64,000 nt of DNA from Allohahella marinimesophila (GCF_039538005.1 NZ_BAABBO010000012.1:124001-188000), one strand, 5' to 3'; counted from the first letter of the stretch, positions 50,466-61,100 are shown. Numbers and translations are program-made. The notes: generated by a model from the letters alone, not told the origin.

Positions 50466-50785
50466 ATCTTGCCACGCATGGCATCGAGATATTGAGCGAC
50501 CTGAACCAGGCCTTCTACTTTTTGCAATCGATCAAGAGGGCGAACATTTCCGAATGCACGATTTTCAGTCTTCACCCAGTGCTTCATGGCCTTCGAATCT
50601 CCGCCTACCAGAACAAACAGTGCCTGATAGATCCTGATGAGCAATAACGCCAGCTCTCCGGTTTTTCCCTTCGGATCGATACCGTCTCTTATGAGACCAG
50701 TTCGATTCCGGCCCAGCACATGCGCCAACTCATCTCGCGTCATACCCAAGCCTTCCGAAGCTCTCACAAGCGCCTTGGTTAACAC
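50462..50785 (-). CDS. Xre/MbcA/ParS-type antitoxin
   Basis: A 107-residue antitoxin. The first half is an Xre-like helix-turn-helix (LTKALVRASEGLGMTRDELA, then LGRNRTGLIRD), and the second half is the MbcA/ParS/DUF2384 C-terminal domain (LLIRIYQALFVLVGGDSKAM, TENRAFGNVRPLDRLQKVEG) that plugs the RES toxin site. The start is GTG 50783-50785 with a weak ribosome site. The frame stays open for at least 150 bases upstream without any ATG, GTG or TTG, so I keep this start, though the protein is shorter than the usual 120-150 residues. Confidence 0.83.
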   Translation of the reverse strand: MLTKALVRASEGLGMTRDELAHVLGRNRTGLIRDGIDPKGKTGELALLLIRIYQALFVLVGGDSKAMKHWVKTENRAFGNVRPLDRLQKVEGLVQVAQYLDAMRGKI

Positions 50786-50946
50786 AGCTCGATCATCAAC
50801 CGCCGACGCTGTGGGGTGTAATGAGCTTATTTCATCTCTCCGACTCGACGATGCATATTCAACAAATAGCAGATTATTGATGAATATAATACATGCAAGG
50901 TCATCAGCGCCATGTCGATGGGTCTGATCACGTTGAAGTGGAATAG

Positions 50947-52533
50947 CTACTGCAGTTTTTCCAGCGAGGACTGAACCGTTTCCGGGCGCACATCGCGGTA
51001 ATTATCCAACACTTCCTTCAATCCGCCGGACAGGCGCAGAAAGTCCAGGGCTTCCTGAAATCGCCCGATGACCGCATCCGGCACCTTGGGATTAAAAGCC
51101 AGGTATTGCGAGGATTCCTCCAACATGAAGGTCTCCTCGTAATCGTTAAGATCAACGCCTTCCTGAGTAAGATACCAGTGAGCGGGCTCTTTGCCATAGG
51201 CCCATACATCGACCCGGCCCCTCTTCAACATGGCAGCGCAGGCTTTAGGGCTATTCACGTAAAACAAGGCGCTGGCGGGAACACCTCTCTGCAACAATAG
51301 CTGCTCGCCAACATCTTCCCGAATAACGCAGATTCGCACGGCTTCGAGCTTTTCGGGTGGTGTCCCGGCAAAACCACGGTCCTTCCTGGCGGTCAATACA
51401 ATATTTGAGCGGACAAGCGGTCCCACCCACTTGAAAAGCCTCTCTCGCTGGGGCGTTCTGGTGATCGCAAACAACACCGAATTGCGGCTGCGTTGTGCTT
51501 CTCTATAAGCACGGGCCCAGGGGAATACGTTGTTGACACTGGGCTGATTACGGGCACCGATAATGCCTGCGAGTTGGCTGAAAACGTCAACCGCCATACC
51601 CTTCAACTGCCCTTCACTATCCAGGTAATTGAAAGGCGCATATTCTTCTGTGTACACCTTCATGCGCTCGACAGCTAAAACAATCTTGATATCCTGCAGC
51701 GTCTTTTCATACAAACCGGAGGATTTTATTGCCCGTAATCCGCGATTGAATAGCTGGATAATTTTGTCTGCTTCCGGGTGATCGCGCGAGACGATCAGAT
51801 GTACTGGTTCCTGTAAGAGAGGATTTTCATCGTAGACTAACGAGTCCGCATCCAGCGGAAAAAGGGTTTCCAGCAAGTGCTCGCCCACCAACGCATCGAC
51901 CGGAAACAGATCGATCTCTCCTTTGATAAGCCGCTCGATATTCGCTGCGTCGGTAGGTGCGGAAGAGACCTTCAGCAAGTTTTTACGAACGGCTTCGTCA
52001 AAATCGGCGCCGTAGGCATATCCGGAGGTCACACCAACCCTTAGCGAGGAAAGGTCGGACAGCGTCTCCCAGCTGACATCAAGGTCTTTGTGGTGATAGA
52101 AGACGTTGGTGGTGTAGGCGATCGAGTCAGAGTAAAGCATCTGGCTTGCTCTCTCTTCTGAATGTAGCCAGCCAACGGAGGCGTCGACCTTGCCGGATGT
52201 GGCTGTCTCAAACGCATGCGGCCAGTCGGTCTGATAGAAACTGACCGCGTAGCCCTCACTGGCGAAGGCCGCTTTGGTCAGTGACGAAAGGATGCCGCCA
52301 CTATTAATTTCAATATCGCTGAAAGGCGCCCATTGGCCAAAGGCAATCCTGAATTCGTGTGCCACTTTCGGGTTCGTTAGCGCCGACACCGGGTGACGAT
52401 TATTCGATGACTCTGCAACGAGTGCGACGCGAGCAGAATTTTCCAGCGCGGACAGTGTTTCAGCCTTGAGAGCAGGAGATGTTACTGCAGTCACCAGTGT
52501 AAGGGTGACCAAGTAGCGAACGACACATATCAT
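50947..52533 (-). CDS. tandem family-3 solute-binding protein fusion
   Basis: A 528-residue secreted protein with an N-terminal signal peptide (MICVVRYLVTLTLVTAVTSP, cleavage near LKA-ETL). Two amino-acid-type solute-binding domains follow in a row. The first is about residues 60-290 (FRIAFGQWAPFSDIEINSGG, FETATSGKVDASVGWLHSEE, LSSLRVGVTSGYAYG). The second is about 295-515 (VYTEEYAPFNYLDSEGQLKG, NSVLFAITRTPQRERLFKWV). Single-domain members bind amino acids for ABC import or act as sensor inputs. No permease, ATPase or kinase gene is adjacent. It is in line with the RES-Xre pair but 160 bases away. Confidence 0.85.
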   Translation of the reverse strand: MICVVRYLVTLTLVTAVTSPALKAETLSALENSARVALVAESSNNRHPVSALTNPKVAHEFRIAFGQWAPFSDIEINSGGILSSLTKAAFASEGYAVSFYQTDWPHAFETATSGKVDASVGWLHSEERASQMLYSDSIAYTTNVFYHHKDLDVSWETLSDLSSLRVGVTSGYAYGADFDEAVRKNLLKVSSAPTDAANIERLIKGEIDLFPVDALVGEHLLETLFPLDADSLVYDENPLLQEPVHLIVSRDHPEADKIIQLFNRGLRAIKSSGLYEKTLQDIKIVLAVERMKVYTEEYAPFNYLDSEGQLKGMAVDVFSQLAGIIGARNQPSVNNVFPWARAYREAQRSRNSVLFAITRTPQRERLFKWVGPLVRSNIVLTARKDRGFAGTPPEKLEAVRICVIREDVGEQLLLQRGVPASALFYVNSPKACAAMLKRGRVDVWAYGKEPAHWYLTQEGVDLNDYEETFMLEESSQYLAFNPKVPDAVIGRFQEALDFLRLSGGLKEVLDNYRDVRPETVQSSLEKLQ

Positions 52534-52687
52534 CTGGCTCAGTCCGGTGGGGAATCAATATCCATTAATAGCCCGGAAAGAGTCGTTGTCAACGCTTAGT
52601 CTGGCGGTGTTGCGGTCGATGGAATGGCGAACCCATCGATGAAGATGCGAATCCGGCTCTAAGTCGCACCGGATGTCGCGTTGTGAT

Positions 52688-52739
52688 ACGCGCCGATCGG
52701 CGCGTGGGGATAGGCGCACAGTCGAACCGTGCGCCTATC
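52688..52739. repeat. palindrome and long hairpin downstream of a lipoprotein gene
   Basis: ACGCGCCGATCGGCGCGT (52688-52705) is a perfect 18-base palindrome. Four bases on, GATAGGCGCAC (52709-52719) and GTGCGCCTATC (52729-52739) form a perfect 11-base stem with a 9-base loop. They lie 37 bases past the stop of the lipoprotein gene that ends at 52776. Without a T run they may act as a rho-assisted terminator, an RNA 3' end stabiliser or a protein site. Confidence 0.75.
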
Positions 52740-52775
52740 GCGTCAGCTAAGCAGCAACCGACGCACGCCTGAAGA

Positions 52776-53795
52776 TTACTGACTTACAAAAGGACGGTCC
52801 AGATTGAGCGAATTAGTTCGGGAGCCGTTCTCGAGCTTGCCGCCTAGATAGAGGCTACCGCCACCAACGGCTAGAATATCCGTTCTTTCGAAACTGTATG
52901 GCTGGCCGTTAAGTTCCGAAAATTCGAAACCTATTTCAGTGGCCTGCATACCTTCCGTCGTAGTGACTGTCGACCCGAGTGTGTAAAGGCCATTAACGGT
53001 AGTCCTGATGGCGGTGGGCTCTCCGACACAGTCTGCATTGTCATAGGCATAAGTGAGATACTCGACGCCGCTTTCAGTGAAATTATACGCGCCGGCATAG
53101 TATGCCGCGCCACGCCTCGTCGAGTTCTCGGTGCATTGTCCCTTCCACTGGCCGATGAGGGCCTGAGCAACTGCGCTGTTATCTTCAGGTATGCCTGGAT
53201 CCATACCATCTGTACCACTGACTGGCACATCACCTGCACCACCCTGAAGCGTGAAGACTCGGTCCAGATCGAGCGTCGTTGTTCGGCTTTCAGGTGTCGC
53301 GGCAAATTCATTACCAAAGTAGAGCCCGGCCGAATCAACATAGAAAATATCGTACTGGGTCGACGGCGGTGCATCTTCGGGTACAGGATCTACCTGCATG
53401 TCGAGCGCGCTGGCCTGGAGCCCATCGGTAGTGGCAACGGCTGTGCCGATGGCAAAGGTGCCACCCATTCGTTGTACTTCAGTAGTGGTGGAGGGTGTCG
53501 CGCAGTCTGGGTCGTCGTAAAAGTTCACGACCATTTCAAAGCGGTTCTTGTCGAATATCCTGCTCTGGCGACTGGAGCCCTCATCAGTCTCGCCACCCTG
53601 TCCAGGGGTACACTCAGCGATCCACGTACCCTCGAGCAACGTGGCTTCACCTGACCCGCCAAGCTCGGAGCCACCCTCACTCGAACTGTCCGTGACCGGT
53701 GGCGTCTGCACATCATCATCACCGCTCTTGCCATCGCTGCCACAACCAGCGAGCAAAACCAAGCAGAGTGCGAAACATTGTTTACGTTCGAACAT
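52776..53795 (-). CDS. two-module lipoprotein, first paralogue
   Basis: A 339-residue lipoprotein of unknown function. The signal MFERKQCFALCLVLLAGCG contains the lipobox LAGC, followed by a Ser/Gly/Asp-rich linker. Two copies of a module follow, about residues 55-190 and 215-339. Each has a G(T/Q)W start, a Cys pair, a (D/N)(D/A)DC element, a G(T/L)(F/Y)(A/T)(I/L)G(T/S) turn with TT(D/E)G(L/M)QA, and an ending with SR(T)(T/N)(T/S)L(D/N)LDR. The Cys could form a disulfide in each module. AAGGA six bases before the ATG. It has a close paralogue upstream (54148-55265), clearly by duplication. Confidence 0.75.
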   Translation of the reverse strand: MFERKQCFALCLVLLAGCGSDGKSGDDDVQTPPVTDSSSEGGSELGGSGEATLLEGTWIAECTPGQGGETDEGSSRQSRIFDKNRFEMVVNFYDDPDCATPSTTTEVQRMGGTFAIGTAVATTDGLQASALDMQVDPVPEDAPPSTQYDIFYVDSAGLYFGNEFAATPESRTTTLDLDRVFTLQGGAGDVPVSGTDGMDPGIPEDNSAVAQALIGQWKGQCTENSTRRGAAYYAGAYNFTESGVEYLTYAYDNADCVGEPTAIRTTVNGLYTLGSTVTTTEGMQATEIGFEFSELNGQPYSFERTDILAVGGGSLYLGGKLENGSRTNSLNLDRPFVSQ

Positions 53796-54147
53796 AAGAC
53801 ATCCTTGTGTGATTTGATTATTTTGTGATTCCTGAGTCAGGCCTCGGCAGGCTGCATGATAGGGAGAGCTTTGGACAGAGGCAATCGTCCTTTGGGTTGG
53901 TTTCTGGGGAGGTACGGTCGAGGCGTAGGCCCACTAAGCCCCACGCCTCGGGTCCAGCGGTCGGCCGAAATGGCTGGGTCAGAATTTGGGACAACGAACA
54001 TCTTCACGGGGGCAAGAACGATGTCAACGTTCATGATGAACAGGAGCATCCGATCCACCTATTGGCAACAAGACTAAGCCCAAATTTTATTCAATACAAT
54101 CAATGATGGCAGCGCCAGCTGACCCACAGCTGACGCTTCAAGAAATA
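53796..54147. other. 352-base intergenic region with a GC hairpin
   Basis: I can support no gene here. An inverted repeat CGAGGCGT (53919-53926) with ACGCCTCG (53943-53950), extended by GGC/GCC inside, forms a stable hairpin. A second one, GCG-C-CAGCTG/CAGCTG-A-CGC (54112-54136), lies just after the stop of the second lipoprotein gene. Neither has a T run. A 93-codon open frame at 53825-54106 on the plus strand has no ribosome site and no recognisable content. Confidence 0.6.
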
Positions 54148-55265
54148 CTACTGACGCAGTAAAGGCTCTTCCAGATTCAGGGAATCTGTTCGTGAACCGG
54201 TCTCGGACTCAGTACCGAGATATAGCGTATTACCGTCGACGGTTACCAGGTCCTGATACTCGAGACCGATGGCCTCACCATCAAGCTCGGAAAACACGAA
54301 ATTTATTTCCCTCGCCGCGAGGCCCTCGGCGGTCGTCACCGGGCTACCGAGCGTGTACTCACCACGCAAAGTGCTGTTGTCGCCGGCACTGAGCTGCACC
54401 GTGCAATCCGGATCTTCATAGTATTCGACTCGGAAGTCGACACCAGACTCGCTAAAGCTGTACTGGTCGACATAGTGGCTTGATCCCCCTGGCGTCGGGT
54501 TTGCAGTACAAGCCCCCTTCCATTCACCGATCAAAGCCTGCGCCAGAGCATTACCGTCATCAGTGCCACCGTCATCAGTGCCANTGTACCACCGTCATCG
54601 CTACCACCGCCGTTTCCTGGCGTTCCGGGATTCTCAGCACCACCGTCATCCGGCGTCTCGGGTTCATCAGTGCCGCTACCTGGCTCTCCCCCCGCGCCAG
54701 GCACAGCCGCGCCACCCTGCTTGGTAAGCAAACTATCAAAATCGAGTGTCGTTGGTCTGCTTTCAGGCGTGGCACCCTGCTCCGCACCGAAATACAGACC
54801 TGCCTGGTCAAGGTAGAAAATGTCGTAGAGCGTTGTCGATGTTGCGGTACCGTTGGCTGAATCGACTCTCAGATCGATCGCCTTGGCCTCGAGTCCTGAG
54901 GAGGTGGCGACAGCCGAGCCAATGGCAAAGGTCCCGGCGAAACGCTGGGACGCTGTTGTAGTCGACGGTGTTGCACAGACGCCATCGTCGAAATAATCCA
55001 ACCGGGATTCAAAACGATTCTTATCGAACGTCGCCGTAATCTTATTGGAGCCATCCACCACGTCGCCCTGACCTGGCTGGCAGGACGACGCCCACACGCC
55101 TTCCAGTTCCGTTGCCGCGCCTGTACCACCAAGATCTGAGCCGTCCCCGCTCGAACTACCGCCCAGAACGGGCGTTCCCCGATTATCACCACCGCCACTG
55201 CTACCGCCACCACAGCCGGCGAGCAACACCAGACAAAGTGCTAAACAAAGCTTTCGTTCGAACAT
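54148..55265 (-). CDS. two-module lipoprotein, second paralogue, frame broken at an N
   Basis: Paralogue of the lipoprotein at 52776-53795 with almost the same signal, MFERKLCLALCLVLLAGCG, and the same two modules (DKNRFESRLDYFDDGVCATP, GTFAIGSAVATSSGLEAKAI in the first; LRGEYTLGSPVTTAEGLAAR in the second). The linker between modules is Gly/Thr/Asp-rich. The single ambiguous base of the window (54584) lies there, inside a 15-base tandem repeat (ACCGTCATCAGTGCC), and the frame is lost: 54531-55265 and 54148-54534 are in different frames. One base too few or two too many in the assembly explains it, so the gene is probably intact. AAGGA is seven bases before the ATG. Confidence 0.72.
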
Positions 55266-55469
55266 GGGATTTCCTTGTGCGAGTTGATTTTATTATTCAG
55301 GGCCTGAGACAGGCTCTGCAGAGTGCATAGTATGAACGCCTTTTGAGTGGATCAATCATCTATTGGGTTAAGTTCCTGCAATTTGGGATCAGTGATTGTG
55401 CGCACTAGCTATCCAAGAAGATGCGAGAGCCTTATGGTCTCCGTCCGATTCAGGGCCCAATCCGGATAC

Positions 55470-55640
55470 ATGAGCTGTGGCGATCAAGTCAGATTGCAGC
55501 GCCATGAATTCGAGCAGTTCGATCAACGAAGGGAAGCACCTACGACTCATTGCAAGCCAATAATCCTTATCACATGGCTGATCAGCGCCCTCATGCTCAG
55601 TGCATGCGGCGACGACAAGAAAGTCCAAGGGATGTGGTGA
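55470..55640 (+). CDS. doubtful mini-lipoprotein in a 493-base gap
   Basis: The region 55266-55758 has no convincing gene. One frame ends with ILITWLISALMLSACGDDKK and stops five residues later, which looks like a lipoprotein signal with lipobox LSAC and a ten-residue mature peptide, as in entericidin-like peptides. The upstream part from the ATG at 55470 is unlike a signal n-region, and no ribosome site is seen. It could be a real small lipoprotein with an unrecognised start, a remnant of a lost gene or chance. Confidence 0.22.
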   Translation: MSCGDQVRLQRHEFEQFDQRREAPTTHCKPIILITWLISALMLSACGDDKKVQGMW

Positions 55641-55758
55641 AAAGCCCGCGACAGGCCCGCAAGTACCTACTTCCCACAGCAACATCTACCACTGCAAATC
55701 AAGTACAATCGCTACTCTCGCGAGGAGAGGCTTCGCGATAACTCTTCAGAGGAAAAGG

Positions 55759-57821
55759 ATGAACCTCTTTACGATACCGGTGTTCGCCAAAGGCTATTTC
55801 CCACACGTAGACGGTCTGCGGGCGATAGCCGTGCTAGCTGTTGTTCTGTTTCACGCGGATTTCTGGTCTTCAAAGGCGGCTTCGTCGGCGTCGATGTTTT
55901 CTTCGTGATCAGCGGTTTTCTCATAACACGCTTGATCTATGCGGAAATCGAGCGTACTGGCACCTTCCGCTTCGACAAATTCTATCTCCGCCGGGTCAAA
56001 CGGCTCTTGCCTGCGCTCCTGGTCGTGCTGCTGGCCACGACACTGGTAGCGACTGTCATTCTCTCTCCGCTGCATCTGGAACGCTTCGGCTCATCACTGG
56101 CTGCTGCTGTACTCAGTATTTCCAACTTCTTTTTCCTGGCGGAAGCCGACTATTTCGACAGCGCCACCCGGCTCAAGCCGCTCCTGCATACCTGGAGCCT
56201 GAGCGTGGAAGAGCAGTTTTATCTCATCTGGCCGCTCACCCTGCTCTTGCTGCTCAGGTATATCAAGGTTCGCTGGATTCCCTGGCTCCTGGTGGGCGCA
56301 GGCGGCGTGAGCCTGTATCTCAACTTCAAGTTCGCCGATGGCAATGTCAGTCTCCTATCCACGCATGCGCCGTGGCTTGCAAACTATCTTGCCAATGGCA
56401 AGGGCACGATCTTCTATCTCCTCCCATTCAGAGTATTCGAATTTATCATCGGTGCTCTGACGGTCTGGTTCATGCACGTGCAGCCCAAACGCCAGCTGGT
56501 CAGCGATGTGCTGATGCTCGTTGGCCTCGGCTTGATCGGCTACTCGATCTTCTTTTTCCATGAAGACATCCTGTTTCCCGCGCATAGCGCGCTTCTGCCC
56601 TGCCTGGGCACGGCATTGGTGATCCATTCTGGCGGCAACAGTCGACTCGTCGGCATGTTGCAGAACCCCCTCATGGTCTGGATTGGCCTGATCAGTTATT
56701 CGCTCTACCTGGTTCACTGGCCGGTCACGGTGTTCTGGCGATATCTCATGATCAGCGGTGAGTTCAGCCTGATCGATCAGTTCGGCATCGTGGCGCTGTC
56801 GTTTGCTCTGGCCTACGCGACTTATCGTTGGGTGGAAACGCCGGCCAGAAACGGGAAACTGGCGCTGACGGCTCCGCGCTGGGTGGTCGCTACGGTCGCC
56901 ATCACCGGCTTCAATGTAGCGCTCGGCATGCATATGCAGGTCACGGAGGGCTGGAACTGGCGCGTCGATAATCCGGTAGCGGTTGTCATAGAAGGCGACG
57001 GCAGTGATTTCAGTCGGGAACACTATGGCGGCTATGGCTTTCCCTACTACGGCGCCGTTGCGGAAGCAGAACAGGACCCTGAGGGTGCTGATATTGTTCT
57101 GATTGGAGACAGTCACGGGCGTCACTACGCAGAAGGCATCTATAGAGAGCTGGCAGAGCCTTTTGGCCGCTCTATGTTCATCGCTTCGGGAACGAGTTGC
57201 CTGCATTTGCCGGGGTTCACCCGCAACTCTGTGGGGCAGGACTGGAATCGCTTGTGCCCATCGGCGTTCAAAAAGGCCATGAGCTACATCAATTCGGCAG
57301 AAAAGCCACCTCTGGTTATCGTTTCGCATGCCTGGCTGTATCAACTGGAGATGGCTGACAAGCTGGATCAATATGGCAAGCCCCTGCATCAGCGTATCGA
57401 TGGTGAAACGCTGTTCCAGGGCATCCTTGAGCTAAAGGCGCAGATAGCGCCATCGCAACTGGTGGTCATCGGCAACGTGCCGAGTACAAACGGTGTTGAT
57501 CTGTTCGATGTGCTGTTCAGGCCCAACCTGCCAGCGCTGACAGGGCGCGACTATGACAGCTTCACCAGAACGGGGATCGATCAGGGCGAGCTGAAAAAGA
57601 ATCGCGTCTTCAACAGGCAGTTGCGACAGCTGGCGGAGGATTCAGGCGCCTTCGTGTTCGTCGATCCCTTTGATGCGCTGTGCCAGAAGCAGGCCTGCGA
57701 AAACCTGGACCCTGAGCGCCACCTCATCTACTCCGACCAGGCGCACCTCAGTCAGGATGGCTCTCGTCATGTCATCTCGCGTCTGCGATCGTCCTTTCTC
57801 AGGCAACCACCGCTGGCCTGA
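55759..57821 (+). pseudogene. acyltransferase-3/SGNH protein with a frameshift near its start
   Basis: An OafA/YrhL-type membrane O-acyltransferase with a C-terminal SGNH domain that would acylate surface polysaccharides. The ATG at 55759 (GAGGA six bases upstream) gives FPHVDGLRAIAVLAVVLFHADF. The frame then fails near 55861-55870, and the next frame carries FVGVDVFFVISGFLITRLIY and the rest to 57821. One missing base restores the family sequence. Ten or so membrane helices follow, then a periplasmic SGNH domain with IVLIGDSHGRHYAEG and the late DQAHLSQDGSRHV. The conserved His of HADF is present. It may be a sequencing error, a fresh mutation or a switch; all later sequence is intact. Confidence 0.8.
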
Positions 57822-57913
57822 GGGCTGGTGGTGTCAGGCGCTGGGCCGAAGAGGTCCGCGAAGAAAACGCCACCGTGCGCTTTGGAATGGATTAGGCGTC
57901 AGCTTTTTCAGGG

Positions 57914-57941
57914 CAAAAAAAAGCGGGCAAATATGCCCGCT
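57914..57941 (-). terminator. rho-independent terminator of the large exoprotein gene
   Basis: On the minus strand AGCGGGC-ATATTT-GCCCGCT is a perfect 7-base stem with a 6-base loop, followed by eight T residues. It begins 20 bases after the stop at 57962 and is convergent to the acyltransferase gene. Confidence 0.92.
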
Positions 57942-57961
57942 CGAAAGACCTTCAGTCAGTT

Positions 57962-58156
57962 CTACTTACCGTGCTTCTTCTCGTCGTGCTTCTTACCGTC
58001 GTGCTTTGATTTCTTGTCATCATGCTTTGGCTTCTTGTCGTCGTGCTTCGACTTTTTATCGTCGTGCTTCGACTTCTTGTCGTCATGCTTTTTCTTGTCA
58101 TCATGCTTTTTATTGTCGTCATGCTTCTTGCCGTGCTTCGGCTTGTGGCCGTGCTT
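57962..58156 (-). repeat. coding tandem repeats of the KHDDKK tail
   Basis: About 190 bases of imperfect tandem repeats with units of 12-18 bases built from AAGCACGACGACAAGAAG-like words, coding the Lys/His/Asp tail of the exoprotein. Such arrays readily change copy number by slippage, so tail length may vary between strains. Confidence 0.8.
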
Positions 58157-61100
58157 TCCGCCCTCTCCCCGCACGAAAGTTCGCAGTATCAGGCTACCGA
58201 AACGATCACCAACATTCAGTGCCTTCGAGCAGCTCAGGTGCATTGAAAGATCCTGCACTGTCTTGCCGCCCTGGATGATGCTGAAGTCAGTCTGGGCGTC
58301 GAACTTGCCATTCGCCGTCACCGTCACGAAACCACCTACGCCGATCAGTTCACCGCTCGGTGACGAGTTGGCGGACTCTGCAACGATCCGGACTGGCTTA
58401 CTGGCATCAGGCTGTCCTGAACAGCTGAACTTGCCATCCTGATCATTCGCTGGCGAAGCCTCACAGGCCTGGCCGGTGTATTCGAACACCAGTTCCACCG
58501 GCTTGCCATCTTCACAGGAGCGCACTGGCGGCTCATCACGAGTGACAGTGACCGCATCGCTTGCCGCACAACTCACAGCTGAGTTACTGGCCACCGTACC
58601 AGTCGCCACGGCCGTATTGGTCACAGTGCTCTTGATGAACACAGGCGAACTTCTCACAATCGTCGTCTCGCCTGCAGCCAGGGTAGACGCTGAAGACAAC
58701 ATTTCGCCGAGCTTGTCGTCGAGCACGGATGACAGATCGACTGCTGTCGAGCCCAGGTTACGAACCTTGTATCGGAAGACCACTTCTGCGCCGCTGTGCG
58801 GGACCGAACAGCTGTCTGCAGCATTGCCGTTTTGAGGCGTCTCAACCATGACGACGTCATCTTTCTGGCGGAAATTGACCACTTCCCAGTTTGGTGACGG
58901 ATCACCTTTCTCGCTGTTGGCAGGGCGCGGCGTATTGCCATCCAGAGGTGCTGGCTGGCCAGCCACGTATACCGCGGAACAACTGGTGTGGATGATTTCC
59001 TCCTGTCCGTTGATGGTTATCGTCGTCTTTGAGCCGAGCTTTTCGCCAACACCGGCGTCAATCGTGAAGCCGTTTTCTGAAGGCATGGTCAGCAGCGAGA
59101 CCTTACTCTCCAGATTGATGTTCGAGTACACGGCATCGCCGCCATCTTTTCCGCTAAAGCTCACGGTCGCATTGGATACCGACGGCCCGATATACCGCAG
59201 AGTCGTCGCTGAAATGGCAGCTGTACACAGCTTGTCATCAGTCTGTTCGGTTTTCACGACACAGGTCTTGTCGATCGATAAGGCGCAGCTTACCGGAGCC
59301 TCGCAGTTGATGTAGGCTGGATCATCATCACTGACAGTCACACCAGTCACCGCTCCGTTGCCGCTGACCGCAGCGACGTTCAGCTTGGCACCAACAGCAT
59401 CGCAGCGACCCGATGACTTCAGACGAGCCAGACCGCTGTCCAATGCTGTAAGGGCCAGCTCAGAACCTGCTGGCAGATCGCTCACAGCCACATTGCTGAT
59501 GTTTAGCGCAGGATCATTGATGACGAGATCAGTGAGGTCTTCATCACCGACGTTGCGCAGCAGCAGGCGGTAGTGAGCGTCTGCACCGAGCTCGGCTACA
59601 GGAGCGGCCTCTGCCGTATCGGCATCGAACCATGGCTCGGATCCGTTCAGACTGACCTGCTTGAGCAGGAGAATCGCCGGACCGGTGATGCAGCGGACGT
59701 TGGCAGGATTTTCATCACTGACAGCGGCGCCGGTCACGGTGCCCTGAGCGTCTACTCTGGCCACGTTCGCCTTGTTACCTGGCTGACCTTCACAACGACC
59801 AGGCTGAAACAGGCTGCCGAAGCCGGCATCGCCTGCTTCCAGTATCCGGGTTTCGCCGCTGGCCAGATCCTCGATCACCACGTCGATGCCGAGTGCCTCG
59901 TCACGAATTCTTACCGAGCCCAGAAGCTCTGATCCAATGTTCTTTACGATAAAGCGGTAGTGAGCATCGGTGAGGCCAACAATACCTACTGGTACATCAG
60001 CGTCGCTGGCAGCATCGGCATCGAAGAAATTGATACCGTCGAGGCTGACCTGCTTGAGCAGTTCAATCTGTGGCTGCTCACAGCTGATATAAGCAGGATC
60101 TTCAGCTTCCACCGGTGTCGCACTCAGCTCACCAGTCGCGGTCACTTTCGCAGTATTGAGATGAACACCAATCGTGTTGCAGCGTCCGGCAGCATACAGC
60201 GCCGAATACCCGCTGATGGTCCTGTCGAGCACTACCGATGCGCCAGGCGCGAGGGTAGCCACGCCAACAGTGACGTCTGACAGTCCGAGGGCCGCATCGG
60301 TAATACGCGGATTCACGAGTGTTTCAGTGCCATCGTTGCGAACAGTAAAGCGATATTCTGCATCTGCACCGAGCTGGCCGGCAGGACCTGCCTCAGGCGT
60401 ATTCGCATCGACGAACTGCCCTCCGGTCAGTCTAACTTCCTTGATGATGCTGATGTGTGGTTCTGTGACGCAGCGAACCATGGCAGGATCGTCATCGCTG
60501 ACCGACAGGCCGCTGGTCTCGCCACGCCCTTTCACGCTAGCCATCTTGTTGACGTCGCCACCGAATGGACACACATCAGGCTGATTCAGGCCAAGATAGG
60601 CGCCGCTCGGGTCATCTACTGAAATCACGCAGCTCTCACCTGGATCCAGTGAACCGCAGCTGGCAGGGATGGCCACATTGGCAAGATTGAAATCTGTCGA
60701 ATCGAGCACGATGTCGACGAGTCGCTCGGAGCCTGTATTGTGGACCACGAGCTGATAGGTGCCGTCGACGGCGCCCGCGATGCCAACCGGCACAGCCTGG
60801 GAAAAGCGATCACAGACATCGCTGGCAATACTGTCGGCGTCGGAAAATCCGCTGATCATGTCTGGCGCAAGGGTGACCAGCGTACAGAGTTCAATCACTG
60901 GCTGCGGCGGTGGATCAAGCGTCAATATGGCCGCATTCCAGGCCAATGATGCCGGATTGCCACCTACGTCGAGACGGTCTTCAGAAAACAGCTGGGCTGT
61001 CAGACTGGTCGCACCGGCCGGTACAATGACCGGGAGCACCAGCGTGTCCCACTCCTGCCCATCCACGCTGTCGAGTACGTTATCGAAAGTGGTGGTGGCA

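Noticed and set aside
53825..54106. 93-codon open frame between the two lipoprotein genes
   Set aside because: No ribosome site and no family-like content; it spans hairpins and looks like chance.
55389..55685. 98-codon minus-strand frame in the gap before the acyltransferase
   Set aside because: No ribosome site, no similarity and unusual composition; treated as chance.
57962..58156. Repeats at the end of the exoprotein gene as a CRISPR array
   Set aside because: Units are short, contiguous, in frame and lack spacers; they code a Lys/His/Asp tail.
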